Of a stretch of 64,000 bases of DNA, positions 14,601 to 27,900 are shown one piece after another; within the stretch, counting starts at the first letter, position 1, and each line of letters begins with the position of its first letter. The position numbers and the translations under genes were made by a program. The notes beneath the pieces are model-generated. The model searched no databases, was not told where the DNA came from, and saw only the letters and a program-made list of their open reading frames with translations. Origin of the DNA: Zeugodacus cucurbitae (lineage: Eukaryota > Arthropoda > Insecta > Diptera > Tephritidae); contig NC_071671.1 of assembly GCF_028554725.1 (NCBI RefSeq), forward strand, positions 71,604,001 through 71,668,000, read 5' to 3'.

Positions 14601-17600
14601 GTGCCTTGTAAATATTTGATTCGATGAACCTTTGAAATTGTCAAATAAAGCTGCTCAATTGCATGTTGAGACAAGGAGTGTACAAGCTCCGCTCGCTTTA
14701 CTCCCTCCAAACTCTCATCTCTCCTCACAATATCGAGTGCCGCATTGCGTGTGGAATTTGTGGTATGCGAACGCTATAAAAAGAACGCATTACCGTTAAT
14801 TTCAGGCATGAGGCGCATGTTTATAAATAATTAGTTGGCACGTGGTTTTGTTTGGACTTGAGCACCTGAATGAATACTTGAGAAATTCTTTTTGAAAAAC
14901 CGCGAATCGTGTCTAATTTTAATTAAACTGGCGAACAGGTTATTGTGTGGTTTGAAACACACAAACACAGGTGTTGCATGTGTGTGTCGCTGTAGCACCG
15001 CGTGGCGTCAATGCACGGTTAATAAGCTGAAAAGGGCGTGCTCCAAAACATGCCGAGATATGCGCACTTTGTTGCAGGACATGCGTGATTCCAGCAGCGT
15101 CACTATATCAGGTTCGTTTATTTAAGGCAATTTGTTGGCAAACAAATGACGAAGCACTTTGCTTGATTAAAACGCCAACAAGTTCACATAAGCAATTTGA
15201 ACAATATAAGAATTTATTCTGAAAATATTTCCATTTGCTTTTTGGTCTCATAAAAACCTACGAGCCGTTACACAATCATTCAATAGAGCATTTGCACTTA
15301 ATCTTTATTGTTGTTATTATTTCCTTTGTGGCATGAAACGCCTTTGTTTATGCATTTTTCTTTGGTCAGTTCGGAGTGGAATGACCAATACAATTTACCT
15401 TTTGAGGTGATTGTGAACAAATTGTGTGACGGCAGCGCGCGCCCACCAAAGGACAACAAATTAAAAATTTAAAAACTCAGCGAAATAGCAAAATTTCAAT
15501 TCATAAACGAAATCGAAATCCCTCAGTTGGCGTTGAGTAATCGCCGCGATCGCATGAATCGCTCGAATCGCTGGCAACGATGAAATCATAAGCGCGGCTG
15601 ATTGCTGGCCCAGGTGTGCGGCATTATGCTTTTGCAGCTTTTATGCAACCTATAGTGTACATGTCAGCGCACACACAAACAGACACACAGAGGCCGCCGC
15701 CATTCGCACGTGCATACCTGATCATACTTCAAGTGAATACACACATTCGCGTTGCACATTACGCCAGTGACAACGTGCCACATGGTCACTCGTCGCCTGC
15801 GGCATTGTTTACCTGCATTTGTAATCGAATACTGTTATTAATACTGTTATTGCTATTATTGTTATTATTGTTTGTTGCATTGCTATTGCGGCGCACTTTT
15901 TGCTTGCCACATCGCTTGTGGCACACGTTGCGCCTGACATTGTCGAAGGTGGCGCAGCCCCAGCAACCAACGTTGTGTCACACGCCGTGTCCGCGGCATA
16001 GAAAACCCAAAATTAAGTATTTCAGTGAGACTGAGTGTGTGTCTGCTGCCAGCAGCATGACTCAGGTTCAAGTTGCTGTCGCGTATATTTCGAAAACTCG
16101 CTTGCAATATTTTTGTGTTTTTTTTTTTTAATTTATTCATTAAAATGTTTTGTCTTAAGATTTGTGGTTATTAAAAATGCTGCCGGCATAATGTTTATTT
16201 TGAAGGAACTAGTTGTTTTTGGAGCTCAACTAGTTTACTGTTTACTGATTTTCAGTTTAAGTGAAAGCGCTTACTTTACTTTGTGGGAACACCAAATTTC
16301 TTTATAAACTAGTTTTTTCATTAAATAGTATCACTTGCTTAAACTAAAAAGACCTCTTTAAAGCAATTGAATATATCTGTAAAAACTGCTCCCAAAACAA
16401 CTAGTGTCAGAAATAAATACTTCGTCTTTTGCATTGTACGAGTATTTTTTTTATATAGAGAAGCATTATCCAACTATGCACAAGATAACAACAACAATAC
16501 TTATGTCATCGGTTTGGCTTTTGTCAACATTTTCCAATTTTATGTATTTAAGGTGTGTGCGAGATTTCTTAGAACGCAAGCAACAATTTGATACATTGTT
16601 GTAAGTGACCAAGAACTTATGCTTTGTTTCAATGGTCTTGCTGGTTAACTCGACATTTCAATAGTAGCTTCCATAAAATTGTTAAATTTTTATTGAAAAT
16701 TGGTAATAAGTTGCTAAATCAAATAGGACGGAGAAGTTGGAAGTTGATCCACTCTTTGTTGTTTTCTTAGCACCAGTAAAGAAGAATATATATAGCGTGA
16801 ATTAAAGAAAAATCTGTGGAATATCAATTATGAATACAACATTTGTTATATTTTATATGAAAGACCCTTCCTTTTGCAGATCCATTTGTATATGACCTTT
16901 ACGCACAGCCCGAAATCATTGATCCCTCAGAGAAGATCCTCGCAAACACCATATATTGTTATCTAATAGATTTTTATGTTATTAATATATTCATAATTAA
17001 CATGTATGTATATGTGAGCTTTTGCATATACATATGTACATATAACCAATTGCATTTACATAATAGGGCAATATTAGAATAATTGATAATTCGCCTGAAT
17101 ACTTAATGTCTAAATGACTGGTCATCGCTGTCATTACGCATAATTGCACATTCCATAATTAGCAAAGCACTTTGATAATTAATGCCATCAGTCGAATGAA
17201 TGAGTGCACATAATGGAACACCCAGCAGTAGGGTGGTCCACAGTTGTTGTTATAATTAACAGCATCAATAGCCGGTATTTAGACTTAATGCACTCCTGAA
17301 GTGCTTGGCGCCAACATAATTGCATTTGACGATTATACACGCAAATACTCATATACATACATATGTAAATACATATTTGTACCACAACTATACTCTAAAA
17401 TCATAATAATTACTTGCATTTGTTGTGATTTTTAATACTTCGACGCATTTATATGCATGTTGCTTTGTTTATTTTTGTATATATGTACATAGGTATAGCC
17501 AGCAACGAGGTTAATGCCACACAATCGGTTAACCGATGTCACTTGGGTGTATAATTTCCTAACTTATATGTATGTGCACAAAACAACGGAAACTTAAACG

Positions 17601-17782
17601 CAAGCACTTATTATTTGCCTCCACATTCCGCCAGTGCACTTTGTGGGTCTATTAATGTGATTACAACAAATTATGTTTAACGGTGCTCTCTCTGTGATAT
17701 ATTTAATTTAATTTAGGCAATTGAGGTGCTCAACGGGTTGTAAAGCGACAAGATAAAATTAGTGTGTATGCATATGTAAGTA
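11695..17782. other. non-coding DNA, no gene seen
   Basis: Mostly AT-rich. A 171-codon + frame at 15616-16131 is driven by TTATTATTG-type repeats (a Leu run) and has no domain. A 9-base hairpin (aactagttg at 16207 and caactagtt at 16227) is the only clear local structure noticed. Confidence 0.55.
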
Positions 17783-17803
17783 AGTGTGTGTGTGTGTGTG
17801 TGA
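17783..17803. repeat. GT dinucleotide microsatellite
   Basis: About ten GT units; a shorter impure GT stretch (gtgcgtgcgtgtgtg) follows near 17858. Confidence 0.9.
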
Positions 17804-20800
17804 GCTGCCTTCCTGCTCCATTTTAGTTGCGTATACGCACTGCCTGCCTATTATTATGTGCGTGCGTGTGTGTCCACATTTATACCCACTGACCTACAAA
17901 GCCATCTGTGAATTGCCCACAAATTTCACACAAAGCGCTTCGGAAAATTGAGGCGAAGGTAAAAGTTCAAACCCTAATGCTGAAATAATGACAATAATGA
18001 AATTTAATTGACCCACCTTGGCAACGGCTGCTAATGTTCATGTGTAGTAGTGTGTGGAAGTATTTAATTTTTAATATTATTAGTGGAATCTAGGTTACAA
18101 AGCGAATAATAAATAGTTCGCTTGAATCAACAATATTTAAAAAAAAATTAAGGAATAAAAAATGTTTTTTTTTTCAATATTTCTAAAAATTATTAAATTC
18201 TTGTTTAATTCCAAAAAAAATAAAGTTTAGTTGCATATTGATTCCGAAGCAAAATTTCTTATTGTTATTATTATCTATGAACTCTTTTTTGTTAATTCTA
18301 TTAAATAACATCAGATTCAAATTAATATTCACACAACAACATGCGAGACTTCTGCACTGCCAATCGCTGCCTCCTGAAGCGTTGTTAATTTCGTTTCCAT
18401 TTGTTTTCGTTGTTTGTTGGAACCATATGAGTATGCCACTAATGTCAGATAACTCAATCAAGCATTGACCTTGAGCTTGTCTGTCATTAATCTTCAAGAA
18501 AAGCCCGGCAAAAATAACTATAAATATGGAAAAAAGAGAAAATTGGTTTGCCAAAACTAAACATTAAGAAATGACTAATCGTTTCGAAGACATTATGGTG
18601 CCCGTAAATTTAAATGATTACGCATGGCAGTTGCGTCCAACAACCAACTCATATACGAATTCGCAACGCAGAACTTTTTAGTCTTTACAACTAACATTTA
18701 ATTTTTCGCATTACTTTTTTCAACTTCTTCTAAGAAGTATTCGCTTCACCTAATCCCCCTCTCCGCTCTCTTTCTCTCCAATTGCTTAATCATGCGGGTA
18801 AATGTATGTAAGCATGCGCATGCGTGACGCTGACCGCCTGTCAAGAACAACTTGATTCTCTTTACAAGGTAAACGTTGGCATTTTACCGAAACGAAACAA
18901 AAAACGAAGAGTCTTTATATTTGGTTTATAGTTCTTGTTGATGGCAACTAAAAATAATTACATTAGTAATTAAAATTTATGATTTAAATTTTCGCCCGAC
19001 ATAGGAAGTCGGCAGTTAGATAGTCTTTATTTTTCGGCTCTTTTATTTATGTTTATTATTTAATTCGCTGTTTTAAAATTAGATTTAGATTTCTTTGAAG
19101 GAATGAGTACAAACATATATGACACCGTTGTACATTCCCCAATCAACAAAGTCTGATTTGAGATTATGTAGGGATCATGTTGACTGGTACACCTACCGTA
19201 ACTATTATGATATACCATTTTTATGTATGTGTAAAAGGTTAAGGGATACATCCCTCACATTCATCATGGAAGAAGTTATGCCCTTACCAAATGTCTCTTA
19301 TTTTCATCATTATCACGCCTACATTTATGCAAACACTTTTTCCAAACTTTTGTAGAATCCAGATATTCATTATATGGTTCCAGAAGGAAAAGTGTAACTA
19401 CTCAGATACCATCAATTACCCAATATTTATTCTTTTTTTGGTTTTGCTTTTTCCTCACATTATATAACAGTCCAGAAACATACAACGCCAACCGATCCGA
19501 TAAGACGGTGAGAATTAATAAAATATTTTAACCAGACAAGATGTTTATCGGAAATTTGTGTTGTCGAGGCAAAATGTCTCAATTGGGGTCACAATAAATC
19601 ACAAATTTACAAGACAAAAGAGACAAAAATTCACTTAACGCTCCCAAAACTCAAAACAGATTGCACACACAATTGCACACTCATACTCATGTGAGCATAT
19701 GCTGCAACCACAAAACAGTTACATGCGCATACCAACAACAATTGGGCATGAACAAGCTTTTACATTCGGTTTTGGTTGCGAAATCCATCAAACCCTTTGA
19801 CACTTTTGGGGTAACATAGAAGTGAATTCCACCGCCATTCAATTGAGCGAAATTCTTTCAATGAATCGGTGTGTGTGTTGGTTGTGTAGCTGTGTCCGTC
19901 GCCGTTGCACCAATCAATCAAATGCACCAAACGGCGGCGATAAATCATAAAAATTCAAAGTGACGTTTTCCAGTAAAATCACGCGAAATCGGAAACAAAT
20001 TGCGTTAATCTTATTAGCAATCAACCGGTCCGTCACTCACTCACTCCGTCAATCAGGCAGCAGATAAAAGCCACAATGACGCACAGTCAAACTCAAACTC
20101 AAAGGGGCACGCGCCAAATGCGGAGGGACAGTGGGGGTAGGGAGACAATGGAAATCAATTTCGTAAGCCATAATTGCGATGGTGGTCGATATCAACGCGT
20201 GTTTTTTATTACAACAATGCTATTGCTGCCACCGATTCTAAGCAAAGACGGCTGCTGCAGTCACAAACGGTCCGCCTGCAACAAGCAGTATTCAAGCGTG
20301 TACAAATAAGCATGCTGCTTGCGCCATTTAAAGGTGTGGCCAATGGTGCAAATGATATCTAGGGGAATTGTCGACCAAGCGCCCATTATTTGTACTTATA
20401 ATCACATATATGCAGGTATGTTGGTGTATACATGTATGTAGGTGCCCATGTGTAATTGAAGTTGACTTAATGAATTACAGTACACATTTTATTAACCTCC
20501 GATGCCCTTCAGTGAGCTTGCAACACTTTTATGGTTCCATTATGGGTTACATGAATGCTGAAATGGTAACATTAAGAGGCAAATCTTGAAATGATTCCAA
20601 ATTAAATGATTCTGATCAAAATAGATCGTTAGTGTTTTGACACGTCGAAAATCCTGATAAACCACCAGCGTTACTAACCGAGCGTTACTCTTGAGGTTGT
20701 ACTATAAGGTACATAAGGTACGTATTCTTAATCAGTCATTTAAAGCGGATTCAGAGACTTATCCTGAAGAGCAGGACGTGTTCCTTCGTTATGTAAATGA

Positions 20801-21425
20801 ATTTTAATTAACAAATGAGAAAATAATTAATTTTAGAAGGTGACAAATAAAATCCATTATTAATTGCTATCACTAAATCATGATTAATAAATGCACCTGC
20901 CGATTAAAGACACTTTCGCCACTTACCGCATTGTCATCGGTTTTAATTACGCAAGCATAAACATCTATAATTTATGCGCACAGCCGTCATGTGCAAGAAT
21001 TATCAATAAAATTGCCTGAGCAGCGCCTAAGTGATATGTGATAGAAGATAAGGCTGTAATTAGCTGTGACTCGGGTGATGCAGCTGCAACATTGAGTGTG
21101 TTATGCGCAATTAGTCGTGTACGGGAATGATTATATGCAATCGTGTCCGTCCATGTACAGTCTATGTTTATGCATACGAGTGTGTCGGCTTGCATGATAA
21201 GCGATGCTGTGCTGTAAAATATTTTATTACTAGCAATTAGTAGCTGGTTTATTTTTAGAAATTCTCTAACCTTTTGGCATAAATTTACTCAAGTACATAC
21301 CTTTGCAGTTATGTTGGAATAAACATTATAAATACAAAACCGTTTGCTTATTGGCAGCTCTAATATGACGAAAGGTTAATCATTTGGCGGTTATTTATAA
21401 TCACATTAGTGAATTTCATTGGAGT
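17804..21425. other. non-coding DNA, no gene seen
   Basis: AT-rich sequence with poly-A/T runs near 18140-18230. Short local duplications (gcgttact and ataaggtac words) lie near 20670-20720. No exon, RNA gene or mobile element could be supported. Confidence 0.55.
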
Positions 21426-21565
21426 TTTTATTTTATTTTATTTTATTTTATTTTATTTTATTTTATTTTATTTTATTTTATTTTATTTTATTTTATTTTA
21501 TTTTATTTTATTTTATTTTATTTTATTTTATTTTATTTTATTTTATTTTATTTTGTTTTATTTTA
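21426..21565. repeat. TTTTA pentanucleotide microsatellite, 28 units
   Basis: An uninterrupted run of TTTTA units covers 140 bases, with a single TTTTG variant at 21551-21555. The open frames across it (FYFILFYFIL repeats) are artefacts of the array. Copy number is likely to vary between individuals and assemblies. Confidence 0.97.
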
Positions 21566-24500
21566 TAAACTATTGTAAAATTATAAATTTATCATTTTCT
21601 AATTCTAATTCATGATAATTCGTGAAGTCTAGACTCGACTCTAGTGTAGTCAGTGGTGCATGAATTCTCTCTCAATTAATTTCAATAATTTTCCCCGACT
21701 GCGAATAATCATAGATGTGTGTCAGGGTGACCGATGCGAATTATAAACTAAACAGTTACTAATAAGTAATTACTTAAAGCTTGAATATTGGCTATTAAAA
21801 ATTAAATAATGCAAAATTAGCCGCACACTTCGTGATTTCCCTTTGCCTTTTGATGTTCACTGCATAAATATGTAAACCAAAGACTCATTAAATGCATACG
21901 GAATATAAATTTTCGATGCTTGAAAAGTATGAGATATGAGATTTTATATAATAAGGCAAACTGTAATAAAAATTGACTTTTAAATCATTACTAAATCCAA
22001 CAAAGCTTGATTCAACTTTCACACTCTTCAGAAGCTCAGCAAGTGATCGTTGTAGGAAAAATTGTGTAGCAAAGTGCAACTTCTCTACTTCAATTATAGA
22101 TTTCGTTTCGTTTTCCTTCTCAAGCGGAAATCTAACAGAACTTTTTTCAAATAAATAATGTGCGAAAATCACGCAATGAAATTATGTTTTTACCTATGAA
22201 TTCGCTAATAACAACAACAGCAAACAACTCGAACGCCAAAATCGTTAATTGTTTTCGGAATTCAGTTCGATTCTCCATTGCTTCTGAGCTACATTGTATT
22301 GCTGTAAGCTCCATTGTTTTACGTTTTGCCGCTTCTGCTGATCTTCGGATTTTCGTGTTTTCAACGCAGCTCAGTGGCCGCCTGCCCGGCAATTAAGTGC
22401 TTTTGAGGGTCAAGTGCAGATTTGTTATTCGGCGAGCAGATACATCATATTAGTGCAAGTGTGTAATTAAATTTGTGCTCCACGCACAGAATGTGAATAT
22501 CGGTAAAAAAAAATAAAACAACAACAATACAAGTTGTTGATGAATGTTCAAGCAGCAAAAGTTTGCTAATGATTTAACACCGAGTTTATAAAGCCATATT
22601 TAATAGTGTATTTAGTTATGAAATACGAGTATTAATTTATTATTAGTTTCTTATGTAAGAATATGCTTAAATGACTTTGGCTCGTCTCTACTTTTAATTT
22701 ATTTTTTATTTGGACTTGTGAGTAATGCTAGCTATGTATGTAGTGCCATGAGTTTTTGAATTGTTGTCTTTATAGCCAAAAAAAACGTATTGCTTGTCTT
22801 AATATATATTTATGATAATACAAAAATAATAATGGAATACATGTAAATATGCTTAGACTACCACATTTATAGTCGACCGATTGACTTCCGGAAATATCTA
22901 ATATAATTTGAATCAATTGTGGAAGTTCCAATTCAAATATTCGTTATAAGTCCCTCCTTTTTTCATACCGACGAACAAGAGATTCGTATCTTACTTCAGC
23001 TATAATACACCTTTAAATCATATGAGACTCTTTGAACCGAAAGTTCAACCCAACGGTTGAAGATACTAGAAAACTTTGTCTATGTATACATGACAGTAGA
23101 TTGGATATTTACCATATTCCAAAAACCAATTTACAAAATTTATCTGTCTTCGAAGGGTCGGTTATGTAAATCTTCGGTAAAAGCAAAAGATCCAACAACA
23201 AGATACGACTTGTTTGGAATTCAGGGCATCGATCTGACCAATTCTATGCAGCAGCTGAAATTGGCGAATAATCAGGCTTCGCTAACAAATAAATGGAACA
23301 ATGACAACAAGCGTCATTAACATGAAACCGATAGAATCTTTTTACACAACAACAACACAATCAATTTACTGAGCTAATAAATGTAAGAGAATAAGAATAT
23401 TTATACAAAAGACAAAATAATTGCACTGTACAAATGCTAATGAATTTTTTTCTCGTCTTTAATGGCAGTCTCGACTGTCAGTGGAGGGGCGGTGGGTGTC
23501 GAGGCCATGTCACGTACGAAGAGATTCATTAAAGAGCTCATGGATATGTGTTTGGACGGAGCTGTATGAAGGGTGGCGGCTGAGGCGCAGAAATCAATCA
23601 ATTAAAAGGGTTCAAGCGCGCAGCAAACGACGGCTGCGGCCGCAACGCTGCAAAGTTTAGTTACAGTCCTCATGGCATACAAAGTAACAAAGCAATTGCA
23701 CGGCCATTATTTTCACAGCGAATTACAGACGAACGTGAGCGAAGAATAAAAGGTGCGCAGCGACTAGGAACGAGCCGCAGCGGAGGAGTCGGACGAGCGA
23801 GCGGGCGGTGCATTGCGTTGGGGCGAGGCGAAGCGTTAGAGCTGGCAAGAGGCTGATGTGCTAGTAAAGGGCGACAACTCGGTACGTAAAAAGAAAAGTG
23901 CAACAGGCAGCGCAAGAACCAAGTGGAATGGTGCAATGGTGCAATGGCACAGCCGTAGAGGCAAACAAGTTAACTTCCTTAGTTTACGAGTTCGTTGACT
24001 CCTACACCTTCTGCTGCTGATTGTTGCTGTTGGTACACGTGCCAGCAGTTGTTGAGGTTGCGACTGTTGCGACTGTTGCCAATGCACGTCCAATACATTA
24101 AATCAACAACGAACGTGCAACGGCGGCAGCAGCAGCAGTGGAAACCAGCAAAAAGTTGTTTAGCACTGAAAATAGACTTTATTTGTGGCAAGCTCCAATT
24201 GTTGCTGGCAAAATGGTACGCGCTCGCTACTCGCTGCATACAGCTTAGACGATAGCGAGCTGCCAGTTGCTTGGCTGGCTGGGAGATTTACTACCATTTG
24301 AACTGCAACAACAACAACATGTACTAAAACTAAAGCGAGATTTAGCCCAAAAAGCGAGGCACACAACAAACTCGGCAATTGTTGCAGCAACGAAACGAAC
24401 TATGCAACCAACTAACTAAGCCAACCAACCAAGTTAGTACCGAGATCGCAAACACCCAATGCCGTGGCCAATCTACACTGGTGCATCACAAATCTTGAAG

Positions 24501-24988
24501 TTCTTGCGCACTTTTTCGTCGACGGCAACATATTTCTTCCAGCGCCAACCTTTATTTGCATTTTACCACCTCCTCGGCCCGCAGCTCCACTGGCCGCAAC
24601 TATTGCTCTAATGCTGGTTTCGGCTTTGGCACTGACTTTGGTTCTTTAGTCTTGGCTTTGGCTGTGGCTTTGACTCCAGCTTGTTTGCATAAGTTCAATG
24701 TGCGATTGCCTCCGCCGCCCTATTGCATCAGCGACTCATTGTTGCCACTGCCGTTGCAGTCGTGTCTCCAGACACACTTGCTTGTTGGAGGAGTCACAGC
24801 GTCGACGTTGGAGACGCGGTCTTAGACGCGGCCATTCGAACCATCTCGCTGCGCGAATATTTTATGTTCTTGGCTGCGTCAGTCAACCAAATCTTCTTTC
24901 GCCGACTGCAGCCTCGCAGAGGGCAATGACAGCCACATCAACAGCCAGCTGAGTGTGGCGGGAATAAAGGGTCACCGTTTTTAATGGT
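21566..24988. other. non-coding DNA, no gene seen
   Basis: AT-rich up to about 23450, then a GC-richer block (about 23500-25400, continuing past the C10 run) rich in GTTG/CAAC words. Several short frames overlap on both strands there, without domains. Confidence 0.55.
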
Positions 24989-24998
24989 CCCCCCCCCC
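24989..24998. repeat. C10 homopolymer
   Basis: Ten consecutive C residues lie in otherwise mixed sequence. It is the longest C run noticed in the window and a likely site of length error or length polymorphism. Confidence 0.9.
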
Positions 24999-27900
24999 AA
25001 CACACAGATACACACACTCAGCCAGACAGCTGTTGTCGCATTTAATAGGTTTCTATTCACCATTCCTCATTCTTAACGGTTATATTATAGTGCAAGCATA
25101 CAAATGCCAAGGCGTTTGCCGCGCCAAAAGCCAGGAAATGCTAATGCAAAATCGGCCTCGGTTGCGGGTGAGCTGTGTGAATGTGCTGCAGCTTTTTTCG
25201 CAATTCGCATTTGCTGCGAGTATCTTTCGCTTATTTTTCGTGCGATTTTCAATCATCTCGAAGTGTTGCCTTTTATTGCTGCCACGAAGCAGTTAAATTG
25301 GCATTCTTCACAAAAACCAAAGAACGTGACGAGAAATCCGTCCGAGCGCGAAAAGAAGGGTGACATCAAAATGGCAACATAATCGCTAACCAACACCTTT
25401 TTAAGCGAGTCATTATATTTTGTGTTGGGTTTTTTCAGAGAAGAATAAAGCTTGAGAAGAATACCTGTGAATTTATTCTTTGGATAGTAAATCCTGTTAT
25501 TAAGTAGAATTTGAGAAAAATAAAACATTTCCATAATAAAAATAAACAAAAATAATAGTTCGTTAAATAAGGTGATTATGTTGTCAGTTTTGTGTTGACG
25601 CTTCTCATCAGTTTGTTTAGAATACACATACTACACAAAGAAGAGGAACCCAAGAAGTATTTGAGATAAGAAGGGAGAAACGTTTTTGGATTGAAAATAT
25701 GTGGTTTTCTGGTACAGTGTTGCATTGTAGCTGAGGTTCTTTTTGAGTCTTGGAAATAGTCGTTGAATGACAAATCCTAAAACCAACCCAGACTCCGTTG
25801 AATAGCTTTTGCTACGTGAAAACCGTACAAAGCACCCGGTTTTAGTGAGTATATTTTAGGATTCCCATGGAACTATGTCCACCGACTAACTCAATCATAA
25901 TGATACAATCAATAAACTACATTTTCGTGAGTGCTTTGAGCGATTAGACGTCAAGATCAAAGTTAGGCTCATGACCTTTCAGCCCATTTTTCTCATATCT
26001 ATATATATCACATTGTGTCTATTCTATAATTTTCACAATGAAAAAATCTCTTAATCACTAATTAGCAGGACATATTTTCTAATTTAAGTTCGCTTCCATT
26101 TCATTAGTCTCCTGTAATCAAAACTAATGCGCTCTTAACAAATTGACGCGCACTTGAGTTGCCGCTTAATTAAAACGTATCACATGAAAATATAAAAAGT
26201 TCGCTCGATAAAGTGCAAGACAAGACACATGTACATACTTCTATTTCTAGAGGTTGGGAACACTCTTACCAGCAACAACACAGTGCAAGCTTCGCGAAGC
26301 CAGTTGCCAACATTCTCATATTTAATAATTAATAACCCAAGAGCTACCGTCTTGAAGGTAACCGCAGAACCGCAGAAGCCGGTGATGCACAGCAGAGACT
26401 CTAATGAAAATTGCTTTGCTAACGACAACAAAGAAAGCGTGTTGCAGTGACGCCACACGGTGCAAACGAAGCAGCAAATTCGAAAATAACATACTGCCTA
26501 ATCTCCATTGCACTCATGGAAGCCTCTGTGCTCCGACTCGGCACGGCCGTGCAGCTTTCCGCCGGCGAGTGTGATGAAAATTGTCTGCTGTGGCGCCACA
26601 TGCCGCTCCGCAATGCCACGTACGTAATCTATTTGACTGCAACTCTTTGCTGCTTTCTTAATTTATTACAACAAAAGCACAGAATGCTTTATTGGAAGTG
26701 ATTAAACGGTAGCCAATGAGGAGAGAGCATCACCCCGCTGCCGTGATTTTACTAAGTGGCTACACCAAGCCGTGGAACACATGTATGAGCGCGCGTGTGG
26801 GTTGGTGAAAAGTGAGCCCATAACTAATTTAACTCACTCAGCGTTTTTTGGTCAACTAAACGAAAATACATCTCTGGATTAGTGGCGTAAATCCACTTGG
26901 TCTGGCGTCTCTCCGCGCGCCCCTTCAGCTGCATTACTTTAGAAAGTTAATGATGCTTGGCATGAGAATTGATCGGTGCTGATCTCAGGCATGAACTAAT
27001 TATTTTTTATTTGAAAAGCTCATTTTACATGCTGCGGAAAGAATTAGCTCGGTTTGGTGGGATTTTAAAAGTGCTAATCATTAACACGTGTTGAGATTAA
27101 TGAAGTTAGGCTTCAACTACAGACATTGTCTGCTGAAACACAAACAATGACTGGCGCTATCGTGACGATTTAAAATAAATAAGGGCTTTTTAAAACTGAA
27201 ATAAAGTTCGTGGAAATTTTGAGCTTTAACTTTAAGAAGTTACTTATAATTACTTTACGCTTAGTATTCTTACAAATTTAATCTGATTCATGACAGGATC
27301 ACAAAATCCACCGAGTGGAGATCGCGATCTACCATCTCTTATAACGAAGTTAATGTATGAAATATTTTTTTTGGCAATTGCTTCTCCAATATAAATAATA
27401 AGAAATGTTTTTTTCTCTCCTCATGCAAAACAAGATTGCATTGATTACCATCACTCTTCACATTTCCTGCTCAGAAATAAATTTTACATACTTGCCTCCC
27501 CTTACGCAGCAAACCCATTAGGCTCAGTGTGGATTTCCATTCGGTGAAACATAATGAACTATCAACGCGCACAGCGCTTTTCAGTCTGACAATTGTGTCA
27601 AATTGGCGTCGCTTATTGGCTGCGGCATCAAAATTGTCACCGAATGCGCGCAGCACCGCACAGCAACAACCGAGAGTGTGTCGGCGCGTGGGCGCGGTGC
27701 GCACTGTTGCATTTTGATTACCTACTTTGATAGTGCAAAAAGGCCAAAAAATGTGGCAGCGGCTTTGATTGGCAACACACTGTCTGCAAGCGTCGGCTTC
27801 AACCGCTTCTGCCGAAAGCACCTCCGCTCCGCCTCGTGTGCTCTCTCTCCCACTGCCTCTAGATTTGTTTGTATTATTTATGCAGCGTTTTGGCTTTAGT

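Noticed and set aside
15616..16131. 171-codon frame on the plus strand
   Set aside because: The frame is held open by TTATTATTG repeats giving a Leu run; no domain, no splice context, and the opposite strand is partly open.
6321..21653. Shared 16-mer actctagtgtagtcag at 6321 and 21638
   Set aside because: One exact 16-base match between two places is within chance expectation for 64 kb, and similarity does not extend outward.
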